Shown here in pieces: positions 21,530-33,724 of a stretch of DNA of 64,000 nucleotides. The stretch's first letter is position 1; each line of letters opens with the position of its first letter. The DNA is from Cycas panzhihuaensis (taxonomy: Eukaryota > Cycadophyta). A program made the position numbers and the translations under genes. The stretch lies in the NCBI GenBank assembly GCA_023213395.1, contig CM041465.1, forward strand, positions 197,415,741 through 197,479,740, given 5' to 3'. The notes under the pieces are model-generated. The model worked only from the letters and a program-made list of their open reading frames with translations, made no database searches and had not been told where the DNA came from.

Positions 21530-22480
21530 TGAGATCCATGTTGGAGAGCTATGATGGAGGAGGAGTATAGTTCACTGATGAAGAATAATATGTGGGATTT
21601 AGTTCTACTCTCTCTAACAAAGAACCTTATTAGATACAAGTAGGTCTATAAGATGAAGTTCTAGTCCAATGGAGAGGTGGACAAGTACAAGGCTAGAACT
21701 GTCACTCAAGGATTTAAGCAAAAGGAAGGAATTAACTATGAGGAGACATTTGCACCAGTCTCTAGAATGACAATGGTCTACTTGATCATTTCCTTAGCAA
21801 CTACTTATGGTTGGGAGTTATACTAGATGGACGCCAAGTCCACATTCCTTAATGGAGATCTAAATGAGGAGATATACATGTTGTAGCCTCTGGGATTCAT
21901 TAAGGAAGGCTAAGTTAAAGAAGTCAATCTATCGCCTGAAATAATCACCCCATGCTTGGTATGAAAAGATGGATGCTAAGTTGAAACCTGAAGGTTTTGA
22001 GATTTTAGAAATTGGCTTGAACCTATATATGAAAAGAAGATGGAATTTAATAGTTGCTTGCGTGGTGTATGTAGATGATTTAATCATTGGCAGTAACTAT
22101 GGCAAGACTATTGTTGAAGTTAAGTCTAATTTAGGAGCTTTATTTAATATGATAGATCTCATGAGACTTTACTATTTCATGGGCATTTAGATTAGGAAGA
22201 TGGATGATCAGATTGTGTTGTTGCAGTTGTAGTACATGAAGAACTTAATGGATAAGTTTAGGATGTAGAATTACAAACTTGTTGCAATACCATGTGTAAA
22301 GGGTACAAGGTTATAGAAGGATATGGCTAAACCCTCTGTAGATGGAATGAAGTATTGCCAGTTAGTAGGGAGTCTGATCAACTTGACTCATACTAGACCA
22401 GATATCACCTACACTATTAGATTAGTTTCCCACTATATGCAAAATCCTCAGGAGCCTCATTTGGTTGCAGCGAAGTAGAT
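21530..22480 (+). pseudogene. Element D reverse transcriptase remnant
   Basis: Trp-Arg-Ala-Met-Met-Glu-Glu-Glu-Tyr near 21,542 starts the domain. Glu-Glu-Thr-Phe-Ala-Pro-Val-Ser-Arg is near 21,740, Met-Asp-Ala-Lys-Ser-Thr-Phe-Leu-Asn-Gly near 21,830, and the active site Tyr-Val-Asp-Asp at 22,068-22,079, intact within a 222-bp open stretch. Thr-Arg-Pro-Asp near 22,395 and His-Tyr-Met-Gln-Asn-Pro near 22,435 close it. Stops replace Trp or Gln at several places, for example where Trp is expected near 21,640. Confidence 0.9.
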
Positions 22481-22539
22481 TCTAAAATACTTGAAGGAGA
22501 CAATCAATCTTGGTCTCAAATACCATTGAGGTGAAGAGA

Positions 22540-23020
22540 TAAGATTGTATGGCAACGCATATGTTGATTGGGGAGGAGATTCTGATGATTGGATTTCCAT
22601 TATTGGATACCTATTTAGTGTTAGTAATGGATTTATTTTGTGGCAGTCAAAGAAGTAGTAAATAGTGGTACTATCTTCTACAGAGGTTGAATATCAAGGA
22701 CTTAGTACTGGTGTAAAAGAAGTTGTATGGTTGTAAGGTCTCTTGGAGTTTCTTAGAGTTTTAAATGGATATCTAATTATCTTTGTTGATAATCAGAGTA
22801 CCATTTATTTGTTGAAGAATCTAGAGTTTTATACAAGTACGAAGCATATTAGGATTCACCACCATTACATCTATGAATAGATCAAGTCAAGGAAGTTGTA
22901 GGTTAACTATTGTCTGAGTGAATTCCATCTTGTAGATGTATTCACCAAGCCACTCACTGAAGATCATTTCATGAAGATACATACCCAATTAGGATTTACC
23001 AATGTTATCCTTGAGGGAGG
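22540..23020 (+). pseudogene. Element D RNase H remnant
   Basis: Tyr-Val-Asp-Trp-Gly-Gly near 22,560 has the first catalytic Asp. Leu-Ser-Ser-Thr-Glu-Val-Glu-Tyr near 22,675 has the catalytic Glu, Val-Asp-Asn-Gln-Ser-Thr near 22,785 the next Asp, then Thr-Lys-His-Ile and Val-Phe-Thr-Lys-Pro-Leu near 22,940. One of the best preserved RNase H remnants here, but with several stops. Confidence 0.88.
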
Positions 23021-23110
23021 ATGTATTGATAAGGATAAAGAAGCTGCAGGATCGTCCTAACCTTTGTGATAACATAATTGTTGCAATTAGCAGGCTCCCC
23101 ACATTTACAT

Positions 23111-23119
23111 TAAGGGGGA
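23111..23119 (+). other. Element D polypurine tract
   Basis: taaggggga directly before the 3' LTR start TGTTAATATGG. Confidence 0.85.
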
Positions 23120-23468
23120 TGTTAATATGGCAATTGATTATTAAACCACTAAGTTGATGTTAATGTAATTTAACTAAGGTGATTAAGTGAAAATGTGCAA
23201 ATTATTCGGAGAGTTATAACTCTAGTAGGGTAATACCTCTTGGAAGAGTATAAAAGTCTTGAGCCTTTGTGTATTCAATGTATCAAGCAATTATCCAATA
23301 ATCAATGCAATCCATAAAGGATCCTTTTGTGGTGGGTTTTTTCCCAAAAGGGTTTTCCCACGCAAATCCTATACACTGTGCATCTGTATATGTATTTCTT
23401 TGCTTACTATCTATGGTTAAAGACTCTGTGGATGGGAACATACCTATATGATTTCATATTCCTAAACA
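23120..23468 (+). repeat. Element D 3' LTR
   Basis: 349 bp paired with 17,349-17,704. It keeps TG at the start and ends aaaca before the target duplication. TATA box at 23,249-23,256. Confidence 0.93.
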
Positions 23469-23473
23469 AAACC
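23469..23473. repeat. Element D target-site duplication, right
   Basis: aaacc, paired with gaacc at 17,344-17,348. Confidence 0.8.
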
Positions 23474-24207
23474 TTTTAAGAGGTAAAGGCCTATAATTAA
23501 CCTAATTAATTGATAATTAAGTAGTGATTAATATTATAAAAGGAGTTGACTATTCTTTCTTAATGTTATAACCCTTTATTTAATAATATAAATATACTTA
23601 ACTTGCCAATATATATCACCATTCAACATTGTAATCAATTATGTTTATGAATATTTAGTCTTTGGCCTATAAGCCCTTGTGCATAAGAGAATGATTAGTA
23701 ATGACACCTCACCTCATTTTATTATTTCCATTATAACATTCTTGTATCAAATCATATTACAAAAATGTTTAAACCATTAGAAAGTTATTTTTGTAGCTTT
23801 AATTTGATATATAGTATGACCACTTTTGGTCTTGTATTGACATAGATATTATAGACCAAAATTAACTTAAGTGATTTTAAGGTAAATTATAAGAATCTTA
23901 TATATTTAATATTTTTGTTGTAACTTTTTCATTTGATGTCAATTTTCTGAAGCATTAGTTCTATCATAATCCTTATTTCTATGACTTAAAAATAAATAGT
24001 GATACTTCTATATTAGGTTTTATTTTCTATTATTCTTAAGCTTAAACTTACATCGATATATTAACCTAGCTCCCTATAAGATGTATGGAATATTTAATAA
24101 CTTTCTTTAAGGTTATTTAGATGATTAACTTATTTTCCATTACTCTTGAGTTCTCAGTATTTGTTTTGATTTAGGGTTTTATCAAAAATATATAAATAAA
24201 GAAAAAA

Positions 24208-24238
24208 GGAGGGGTGGGGGTAGGGTGGGGGCGGAGGG
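24208..24238 (+). repeat. G-rich tract in copy 1
   Basis: Runs of four to five G separated by one to three bases, about 30 bp before the gag-like frame. Copy 2 has a shorter version at 30,192-30,216. Could fold as a G-quadruplex or be a misplaced polypurine tract. Confidence 0.8.
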
Positions 24239-24254
24239 AATCATATAAGGATAT

Positions 24255-24480
24255 GGTCTTTAACTAAGATAAAAGTTCCTAACTTTGGTATTAATGGTCC
24301 TATAAGTTTTGATGACTTGATTGCAACCTTTTCAAGATTCATTAAAGAAATCAACTTAAAGAATGGATACAAGTAAATTAGAGAGGCCTCTATGCATTTA
24401 GAAGATGATCTCATGTGGTGAGTATGATCCTGGCATTCCAAGTATAATATTACCTATTAGGATGATTTTTTTATAGCTCT
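24255..24480 (+). pseudogene. Gag-like frame in copy 1 of the unit
   Basis: Plus strand reads Lys-Val-Pro-Asn-Phe-Gly-Ile-Asn-Gly-Pro, then Phe-Asp-Asp-Leu-Ile-Ala-Thr, and after about 30 residues His-Leu-Glu-Asp-Asp-Leu-Met-Trp. This resembles the opening of Retrotrans_gag proteins of Ty3-type elements (Pro-x-Phe-Asp-Gly-x-x-Pro...Leu-Glu-Gly-x-Ala-x-x-Trp-Trp). Copy 2 (30,235-30,480) has the same frame with Trp-Trp intact. Stops occur in both. No pol was found after either. Confidence 0.4.
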
Positions 24481-24916
24481 TTGACACCAAGTTGAAGAAA
24501 AGACTTCCATTCAAAAAAAACTAGAGTTCCTTGGAAGCAAAAATAAGAGCTGTAAAGTCTCAAGGACATCTAATCATAGTAGACATTAATCTTTCTTCTT
24601 ATACTTATATTGAGTATGATATGGAAGTCCCTATTGTAGTAGCATCAAATGTTCTATTTTCATCTTTTTTCCACTCATCCTACTATGATTATTACCTATA
24701 CCACTCTAATTTCTCCTCATACCATGCTAATTTTTGATATCTTATTTTAATTTTTGCTCATAATGGTCAAAAAGTAAAGATTTATAGTACCATAAAGAAT
24801 CTTCGTGATATCACAAGGAACTTCATAGTACGCATTTTTTTACTTTGAATTTCTTTTAGACCTATATTTGGTCACATATTTATGGTATTAAGATGCAAGT
24901 CTTCTTAACGATTTCA

Positions 24917-25060
24917 TTAAACCAATGGGTTGCCCATGGGTTTGAGTTGAAACCATGGGATATTTATTGCCCATCCATTGGTTTGGCCCTAAAATCATGG
25001 ATTTTTACCCATGGTTTTGGCCCATGGTTTCCCTTAATATATAGGCCTAAAACCATGGGA
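24917..25060. repeat. Cluster of inverted CCATGG-type repeats
   Basis: The word aaaccatggg and its complement cccatggttt, with near variants, occur about eight times in 145 bp: 24,919, 24,933, 24,950, 24,970, 25,008, 25,021 and 25,050 are the clearest. Arms face each other in several combinations, so more than one hairpin is possible. No gene seen on either side. Confidence 0.8.
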
Positions 25061-26321
25061 CCAAGTCTTCACCTCTTTCTATTTATTCCTCTTAATTTCA
25101 TAGGAAAGGAGGAGTCATTTCTAAGTCGCTTGAGTTATCATTATGTTGTCAAATTTTTGCTAAATTTCTTGTGCTAATTCTACATTCACCATTGGCTTCC
25201 ACTCTTGACTTGAGGTTTGAATACTAGATATTATTTGAGTTTTTTTTGGTTATAGTAGATTATCATTAGAATCCCTCCTTCTCTCAAAACAAGGGTAATA
25301 CCCCCTCTACTTTATTAGGATTTACATCCCTTCCACAAGATTCTACATGCTTGTTTTTAGGAATTGAATCACTTCTTTTATACTTGTTCACTGTTGTGAT
25401 TTTAGCTTTCCTTATTTTGCATGTTTCACCTCTTTTATTTGTTGGTGTCTTGTAATCAAAAGGGGGCTCAATACTACTTATTAAGACTCCAAAAAGGGTA
25501 GCTAATTTTCCATTTCTAAACCCTTTTTTCCCACCATTCATCTATTTATTTTAATAGTCATGCTAGTTTTAGTTTAGTGGCTTTTTGATCTTACATATTA
25601 TATGTATTTTGTAACAAACTAAGTTGTGCAGGTCAAGGAGCCTTTTGGTAAGTTTGTGTGTAGGTTGAGGAGCATTTGGGGCTATTGGGTGAGTCTTCTC
25701 TCTCTCTCCCCTCTTTCATTCTTCTTCCCATGAAAGTCAAGTGCTTATTATGTAGTTGTTGTGTTACTAAAATTTTATCAGAAAGTCTATAAGAAGGTTG
25801 CATTAAAGTCTATTTCAAATGTGATTTCTATCATTTTTAGTTTTAATATAGTTTTTCCATCATAGTTTGATATGGTAAGCAAAAATGTTACCAACTTTTT
25901 TTTCTAGAAATTGATCTTGATATCACAAGTTGACCTTACATGTTGCAAGATTTTTTGGTAATTTAGAGAGTTAATAATTACTTAAAAAGGGGGTTGAATT
26001 GATTATTTAGCACATCCCACCAGATATTCTTTGTAAAATCCCAACTTCGTAGGTTCAATTGTAAAGAAAAAGGGCTTAGAAATCATTACTTTACTTTCTA
26101 TATTTATTTCAAAAGAAAAAATGGTAGGGAAAGAGTCAGTTTGCCTATTGTTTAAGCATTGTTGCCTGCTCTTCCCTTACCTTGCATGTAGGATTTCATT
26201 TTTAAAAGAAAGGACAAAATAAAAAGAACAAAAAATAAGGGTTAAAAAGATTTTTTTTAAAAAGTTTAATTTTCATACTATATTTTTATTTTTATTTTGG
26301 CATGTGTCTTCTTAAAGTCCT
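25061..26321. other. Intergenic stretch
   Basis: No gene recognised. It holds a short CT-rich run at about 25,694-25,716 and A-rich patches near 26,210-26,260. Confidence 0.45.
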
Positions 26322-29300
26322 AATGAAGAAGAGGTTTGCACCTATTGTAAGTCCTTGAATTTGTGGGTTAACATTCTTGTTTTATTAATTAGGCTATTTA
26401 TTATTTACATATAATTAAAATTATATATTAGCTATATTAGAATTATGTGTCATTTTCTCCTTAACCTCTTTTAGAGAGTAGGATCTTCTTTCCATAGAAG
26501 GGGGTGGGGGGTAATAATTTTCTTTCTACTTAGGCATCATTACTAGATGAGAGAGATTATCTTAAGTCTTTAGGTGTTATGTCTCTAATACATTTTTTGA
26601 GTAAGTAATTGAAGGGTGTCTATCCTCACCATGTGTTTACACATGAGATATGGATAGTTGAATGAGCTTTGTCCATCCTATTGAGAGTAGTGACCTTTAT
26701 CTTCTTCACCCTTTATGAGCTTGAGGTTTGTTGGAATTAGATATCAACACTACTAGACCACCCTAACACTTGTGTAAGTGCCATTATCAATATTGACGAG
26801 CCTCCATTGATATATCCATGGGAAGATCTATCTTATAGTCATAATTTCTTTAGACCTCTTACTTTGGGTAGTTATTTCCTTAATTCTTTAGATCAAGTCT
26901 ATTGTTTTAGGGTCAAGTAAGAGTATGGGTTACATTAGGTTAGTTAACCTAGGAGGGTTTAGTTGCATAGGATAGGCACATAGCCACATAGAAGTTATAG
27001 GAATTTATGCTTGATCGACCCCTGGCACTATGCAGGCCCTTTGTGTATTGATTGGTCCTTTCAAGGATATTAGTTATTACTTGATCGATCTTATCTCAAG
27101 GTATTATTAGTTAGCTTTTAGTTTATGTCCATTGATTAATGCATGATTCTCTTATTCCCCTTCTTGCATCACATCTTTCATTTGTTAGTTAGTTATTTTT
27201 AGATTTTATGTTTTCTTTTTGTTTCCATTTTTTCTAGCATGTCACACACACCTACACATTGCCCTTAGCCTAGTCAATTAAAAGAAGGGTTTACCTTCCC
27301 CACACCTTATGTAAAAGAGGTGCATGAGTGCCATTTAGGAGATATATATTTATGCCTCTCCTTGTTAGGGTCCCCGTCATAGTTTGGGCTGATTCCATAA
27401 TCATGTCTTGTATATCCTCTCCTCCCACATACCCATGCTTATTTTCCTATATAAATACCTATGCATTTTTCTCTAAATGATGATTATGCATGATCAAGGT
27501 CTTGTAGATGTACTTTAGTGTTTCTTCACAAAATACACAAAAGAAAGGTATATATTTCTTTATTCCTAAGCTTGAACTTAGGAATAAAATAAATATTTTA
27601 GTTCGGTAGCTCTAAAAAATATTATTGTCATTTATAGGGAAAAAAAGCCATATGAAAGCATGACCTATCAATTTATACCCCAAGAAAAATAGCAAACATA
27701 CATAATCAACAATGTTTGTAAATATGTGGTTTGCTTCAAATACCTAATTACATGTAAAACAAGAAACATATACCAATAATATAATTACTAAAATTATATT
27801 AAGGTTAACCACAATTGCACAAGTTGGACATGATGCATGCCACATAAGCATTAGTTTTAGGAGAGGAAGATTTTCTCTATAATAGAGAGAATACTCTTAT
27901 TCAAATTAAGAATGCCCTTTCTACATTGTATAAAAGTAGTAATAATAATATAATAAGATATTCAATTAATAAAATAAAAAAGAAACACATATATAAATAT
28001 TCTTATAGTTATGAAATTTGAAAGAATTCTCACAAATAAATTTTATGAAAATTAAAGTTTTAATCTACTATCACTAGCATTTGAAAGAGATTAGATACAT
28101 TCAACTCAAAACTTAACATAATAAATAACATAGTTGAGAAAATAGATTCCATGGTATACAAGCTCTTTACAAAAATAGAATAAAAATCTGAACTAATAAC
28201 AAAGAAAGTATTAAGGATACTTCATATAAATGGGATCTAGGAAAGCATATTGATATAAATTTTTGCTCAAAAAAAAGTTTAATAAATGAAGAAGGAATCA
28301 CAAGTGGAAAAGTTATAGAAGATATACCTATAATTACAAATAGTAGAGGCTCAATATGATCTCCAAATCTATTTATACTAGCTTTAAAAGATCAACCTAG
28401 TTAAATAAAAAGACTAAGTGATAAGAACAAGCTAATCAATGGAAGTTAGATAACTCAAAAATGGCTACTACACCTCCCTTAGTCACTAAATGTTCACTTA
28501 ATAGAAGACAATACAAGTATAAGCTTAGTCCATTTTCATGTGTAGATATGGATAATAATTAGAATGTTCTAGAAAAAATACCTTTGCATGGAAATGAAAT
28601 TGATAATTAGATAATTTAAAAGAAATATAGTTCCTCTTCTACCCTCAATTCTAAGGGCACAATTATAAGTTCACACAAAGATTGTGACAAATAATAATTT
28701 GACACAAGAACATGTAGTGAACTCTTTCTATTGTAGATTGAAAGATCTAATGGCAAGCCAACTCTAGAGACAAACCATAAAGAGTAAGATTTTACACATA
28801 ATATACTGACAAATATACTTACAGATCTAGTCCTTAAGTCCATGATAAAGGACTAAAAAGGTTAAAAAAAGATAGTAGCATAGATGAGAAGTCACATAAG
28901 AAAGATATTAAAGCTTATATCCCTAGGACTACCCAACCATTATATTTCATGACTCTTTCTTACCAAAATCATCATCACTATCTCTTTTATTTATCTCAAT
29001 GTTGAAGGAATTTCCTTCGACATCTTTACATTTTATATTCAGAGTATTATAGAAAATTGACTAAACTCTCAAGGAAATTAAAGCCTATATACATAATTAT
29101 TATTGGTTAACTCCCTTCTTAATGATCCAAACATTACTTTACATAAAATCTCTTTAGTTATCTGATCATAATTTTAGTGGAATATCCCCTAGGGAGTCTT
29201 AATAATAGTTTAAAAAGTAGGTAAATATACCATGACTCTCTCACAAATCTAAAAGTGACATCAAACTCAAAGATAACAATCTATAATACCATGGTTTAAT

Positions 29301-30191
29301 ACATGATTGGATGGAAACCAGGAAAAACATCTCTTGAATTATATGTTAAACACTTCTTTTACAATGTAAACTAACATGTAAATTTAGTGTATTTATATGA
29401 TATTACTCTACTTTCTCAAGGTTTATTCCATTCAAGTAGCCTTTGAGGATGAAAACTTTTAAGAGGTGAAGGCCTATAATTAGCCTAATTAATTGGTAAT
29501 TAAGTAGTACTTAATACTACAAAAGGAGGTGACTATTCTTTCTTAAAGTTACAACCCTTTATTTAATAATATAAATATACTTGACTTGTAAATATCCATC
29601 ATCATTCAATATTACAATAAATTATATCTCTAAATATTTGGTCTTTGGCCCACAAACCTTTAAGCATAAAATCATGATAGGTTAGGCTACCTCACCTCAT
29701 TTTATTATTTCCATTATAACATTCTTGTATTAAATCATATTACAAAATTATTGGAATCATTAAAAAGTTATTTTTGTAGTGTTAATTTGATATATAATAT
29801 GACCACTTTTAGATTTATGTTGACATAGATATTATATACGAAAAATAACTCAAGTGGTTTCAAGGTAAATTGGGGGAATTTGATAGATTTAATATTTCTG
29901 TTGTAACTTATTCATTTGACATTAGTTTTCTAAACCATGAGTTTTATCATAATCCTTGTTTCTATGACTTAAAAATGAATGGTGATACTTCTATATTGGC
30001 TTTTGTTTTCTATTATTCTTAAGCTCAAACTTACATCTATATATTAACCTAGCTTCCTATAAGATGTATAGAATATTCCATAGTTTCCCTAGGGGTTATT
30101 TAAACAATTAACTTATCACCCATTACTCTTGAGGCCTTAGTATTTATTTTGATTTATGTTTTGTCAAAAATAAATTTACAAAAAAAATAAA

Positions 30192-30216
30192 GGAGGGGTG
30201 GTGGGGGTGGGTTGGG
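30192..30216 (+). repeat. G-rich tract in copy 2
   Basis: Four runs of three to five G in 25 bases, in the same position as 24,208-24,238 of copy 1. Confidence 0.8.
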
Positions 30217-30234
30217 AATCATACATGGCCATGG

Positions 30235-30480
30235 TCTTCAACTAAGATAAAAGTTCCTAACTTTGGTATTAATGGTCCTTTAAGTTTTAATAACTTGATT
30301 GCAACCTTATAAGCATTCTTCGAAGAAATCGACTTAAAGAATGAATACAAGCAAATTAGAGAGGTCTTTGTGTATTTAGAATATGATCTCATGTGGTGGG
30401 TATGTCCTTAGAATTCCAAGCACAATATTACCTAATACAATGAACCTTTTATAGCTCTTTGACACTGAATTGAAGAATAG
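30235..30480 (+). pseudogene. Gag-like frame in copy 2 of the unit
   Basis: Parallel to 24,255-24,480: Lys-Val-Pro-Asn-Phe-Gly near 30,250 and Asp-Leu-Met-Trp-Trp near 30,385. The following 500 bp (to about 31,050) read partly open with Pro-rich phrases but match nothing I can name. If this is Ty3-type gag, it would form particles; it is broken by stops. Confidence 0.38.
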
Positions 30481-31049
30481 ACTTCCATTCAATTAATACT
30501 AGAGTAATAAATAAAATAGACCAAACACAAAGGGGCATAGTAAGTTGATCCTTTCAATAATTTTGAGACTCCCTTGGAAGCAAAACCAAGGGTTCTAAAG
30601 TCTTAAGAACATCCAATCATAGTAGCCATTCTTCTTTCTTCCTACACTTATATTGAGGATGATATGGAAGTCCTTATATTAGTAGCATTAAATGATGTTG
30701 AGATTTTTCTTAAGGTTATGTGTGAAAGTCCTACACCTTTGGATGACATTCCTCTTAAGATCATAAACATATAAAAGGATACTAATACACCACCTTATTT
30801 AGAGATTGCATAAGGTAAAATTTTACTTGATCATGTAGGCCTTCTCCCTTGTCACATTCCCTTCATTAAGTAAAACCAAGGATTGTCAATGTCATATGGG
30901 AATGACAATGTAATTTTGCAACTAGGCAATCCACCACCATGCTTCTTAGCCTAACATTTAGATTTCAAGTTTTATGATTCATCATTCTATTAAATTATTG
31001 GACCACATTTCTTTAATACACCTTCCTACTTAATAAGGATTATGTATGA

Positions 31050-31970
31050 GCACCACCATTGCCAAAAAGAGAAGGAAGATCACTATAATATTATGTAGGA
31101 AATATTGCATATATATGCACATGGATATGTTATGAAAATAAGATATACAATAAAACATATACATAAATAAGGTGAAATAAGATATGACAATAAGCATATA
31201 AAACTAAAGTATGCATCAATATATAAGACAATAAGTTAGTGGGAAATGGTCATCTCTGAATATTATATTATAAGAGAAATATACTGATGGATAGCTTATG
31301 AGTGTCCAATCACATTTGAGAAACTCTATGGTGATGTATGGGAGTACATTCAAATAATTAAGATTTGCATAATTTTTCATTGGCTCACATATTTATGATT
31401 ATATTAAGAAAGTTTGTGAGAGGGGTTTATCACTAATAATTGAATATTATTCTTAATAATGACTTTTTATGGACATAAGAATGACTCGTCAACCTTGGAC
31501 ATTTTAGTAACAATAGAAGTTGGTCAAATGTATCTTCTATTTTTCTATTAATGCTTTGAGAGAAAAGCATCTATGAGGGGGAAGGGAATGTAGTGTGTCT
31601 CACATTCTAATATTATAAATAAGCGAGACTAGTCCTTAAAATAAACAAATACGATGATAGTTAATGTGCTAAAGCTATGTATGCATTAGCATGATGTTTA
31701 ATGATATGTTAGCACTAGATTTAATAGTGTACATGAGGGTTAATCGTGCATTCACACTAGGGCTAATAGAGACCGCTATAAAGGGTTGTGCCCTCCATGT
31801 GTATAATAAGTCTTCCATCTATGTGTGAAGCTTAATGAATTATTAATATCCTAAACATATTAATATTCATTGAAGAATTAAATGAAATTTCTTATTATTT
31901 CATTTGTAGGCTCTTTCTCATTAGCTTATTTGTAGATTTTTGTGGAAAATTCAATAGCAAATGTGAGGTC
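31050..31970. other. Intergenic stretch
   Basis: No gene or LTR end recognised. Confidence 0.4.
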
Positions 31971-31972
31971 CA

Positions 31973-31981
31973 TTATATATA

Positions 31982-32015
<34 letters not shown>

Positions 32016-32021
32016 CATATA
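31973..32021. repeat. TA/GT microsatellite
   Basis: A (TA)n start, about 14 GT dinucleotides at 31,985-32,012, then another TA run. Likely variable in length between individuals. Confidence 0.95.
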
Positions 32022-32489
32022 TAAAGGATTATATGTGACTATTGGTAGAGGATTATTTGCTAATGTCTAATTACAAGATTGATTCATATAATTCTTTACT
32101 CAATTTTAATCTAGTGCCAAATCATGTAAGTATAAACCACATGTCACCATATAAAGTGCAACTCTCTCATTTTACATTTAATAAGCAAGTTATACCATTA
32201 CATATGAGATTCCTATTACTCGCACAAGAGTAGATATATAAGGCATACCATTGTTAACTTGTCTATTTACATAAAATGTATACTACATGGGAGAAATCAA
32301 GATATTATATATACTACAGAGATAACTATTCTTGATTGATAACGTATGCCTTATGTTCATCCATATTATTAAAGTTGGATTATTCTTTTAAGATTATGAG
32401 AAAAAGGTATAGAGCATTCAAGCTACTGTACTTTTGATAATTATTTATAAAATCATTACAATTCATATTACTAATTTAAGTGTAATGTA

Positions 32490-32955
32490 GTTGCAACATG
32501 CTTGTCATGTCTACTATAAGAACATAGTGGTGAAATAAATAGAAGACTTAGGTGCCTTTGATGCATTGATTTAAGGCACTTCAATGCTTTTCATAAGTTA
32601 TACGTTTAATCCTCCTTTGCAAAAGTGGTGATGTGTGTTATATGGATACCCATGTGTTAGAGATATGATAATTTGGCAACAAGGCCACTTATGGGCTATG
32701 ATCTATATGTTGAGATAATTTTACTAGACCTTCAACTTGTGGTTACCTTTGGAGAATAAAGAATTGAGGTCGAGTCTTTTGAAGGGATGAAGAATATAAC
32801 ATACTTGTCATATCTATTTGAAAGACATAATAATGAACCAAATATAACACCCACGTAATGTTGACGAGTTGATTCAAAATACTTCAAAACTCTCCATAAA
32901 TTAAGGGCTTAATCCTTTTAGGAGGAAATGATGATATGTGTTGAAGACATATTAA
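32490..32955. repeat. Degenerate direct repeat, offset about 303 bp
   Basis: 32,495-32,650 and 32,798-32,955 share the ordered phrases aacatgcttgtcatgtct / aacatacttgtcatatct, acttcaatgcttttcataa / acttcaaaactctccataa, tttaatcctcctttg / cttaatccttttagg, and gatgtgtgtta / gatatgtgttg. No coding motif. These could be two diverged 3' ends of an unrecognised element. Confidence 0.65.
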
Positions 32956-33189
32956 TACCCTTAGCATGTGATAGTAATATTGTTTTGCTATTGATGTTTT
33001 ATTCTAGTACCAATTTTGTTTTCTATAATCAATATATAATTGGTTCCCTTAGATATATGTTTAGGAGATGCCTCACTCCTCTACCCTACTCTCTCATCTA
33101 AGGGTTGTTTTACTTATTTGATAGCGACAAACTTTACTAGAGGATGCATTCATCTAGGAAGTCTAAACCTTTATTACATAGAAGAACGG

Positions 33190-33412
33190 ATTCAATGTCT
33201 CTCTTTCATATCAACATCTATGTGATAGTTGTTATCTTAATTATTTAATGCATGCATGAATTAATCCAATGTCTATCTCCAATATAAGCATCTATGTATT
33301 AATCCAATGCCTATCTCCAATATAAGCATCTATGTAGTAGTCATTACATCATACACCTTTTATTGCACAGATGAATGAATTCCATGTTTTTTCCCAATAT
33401 AGGCATATATGC
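33190..33412. repeat. Minisatellite-like repeat
   Basis: A 38-bp unit with the core aatgtctatctccaatataag is present as an adjacent pair at 33,260-33,335, with looser copies at 33,190-33,224 and 33,379-33,412. Confidence 0.85.
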
Positions 33413-33724
33413 CCCACTTCTTGTTTATACACGTCTCCGTTTTTCAATTTAAAGAGAACAACCTAGACATAAAAAATTACAAATAATGCATTGCAATAAT
33501 GACTTTTAAATACGACTCTAGGAGAATAAAACACACATAGACGCTCAACAATAGGTCTGAAATAAACCTAATATGCAGATTTTAATATATTCCACACGTC
33601 TCAAAATTTCCATGGCCATTTGGCATTCCCTCCCTTAATGCTTACAGTCAAATGAATAAGAAGAATAATCACGACCGTTTAATAGGAATCCCAAACTTTA
33701 ATATAGAAAAAGTGTTAAAAGGCT

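Larger units (their letters stand above)
17349..23468 (+). mobile_element. Complete Ty1/copia element D
   Basis: Both LTRs, primer binding site, gag, protease, integrase, reverse transcriptase, RNase H and polypurine tract are present in copia order over 6,120 bp, flanked by a 5-bp target duplication. It interrupts one of two copies of a 4.3 kb repeated unit. Stops in all genes show that it cannot make its proteins. LTRs differ at roughly one base in ten in the part compared by eye, mostly transitions, so the insertion is old. Confidence 0.93.
23474..24655. repeat. 4.3 kb repeated unit, copy 1, right part
   Basis: Resumes exactly where the left part stopped and runs parallel to about 29,457-30,692 (offset near 5,985). 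Similarity ends at a phrase gtagcatcaaatg near 24,650; copy 2 continues with other sequence. Copy 2 holds about 80 extra bases near 30,505-30,585. Confidence 0.85.
26322..30700. repeat. 4.3 kb repeated unit, copy 2
   Basis: Direct repeat of 14,222-17,348 plus 23,474-24,655 without element D. The empty D site is near 29,451-29,464. The unit begins next to the phrase agtcctaatgaagaagagg; bases left of it differ from those left of copy 1. Past 30,700 only copy 2 continues, so the true right end is not known. Either a dispersed retroelement with both copies cut, or a local duplication. Confidence 0.85.

Noticed and set aside
24893-25177. 94-codon plus-strand frame
   Set aside because: It runs through the CCATGG inverted repeats and is a by-product of them.
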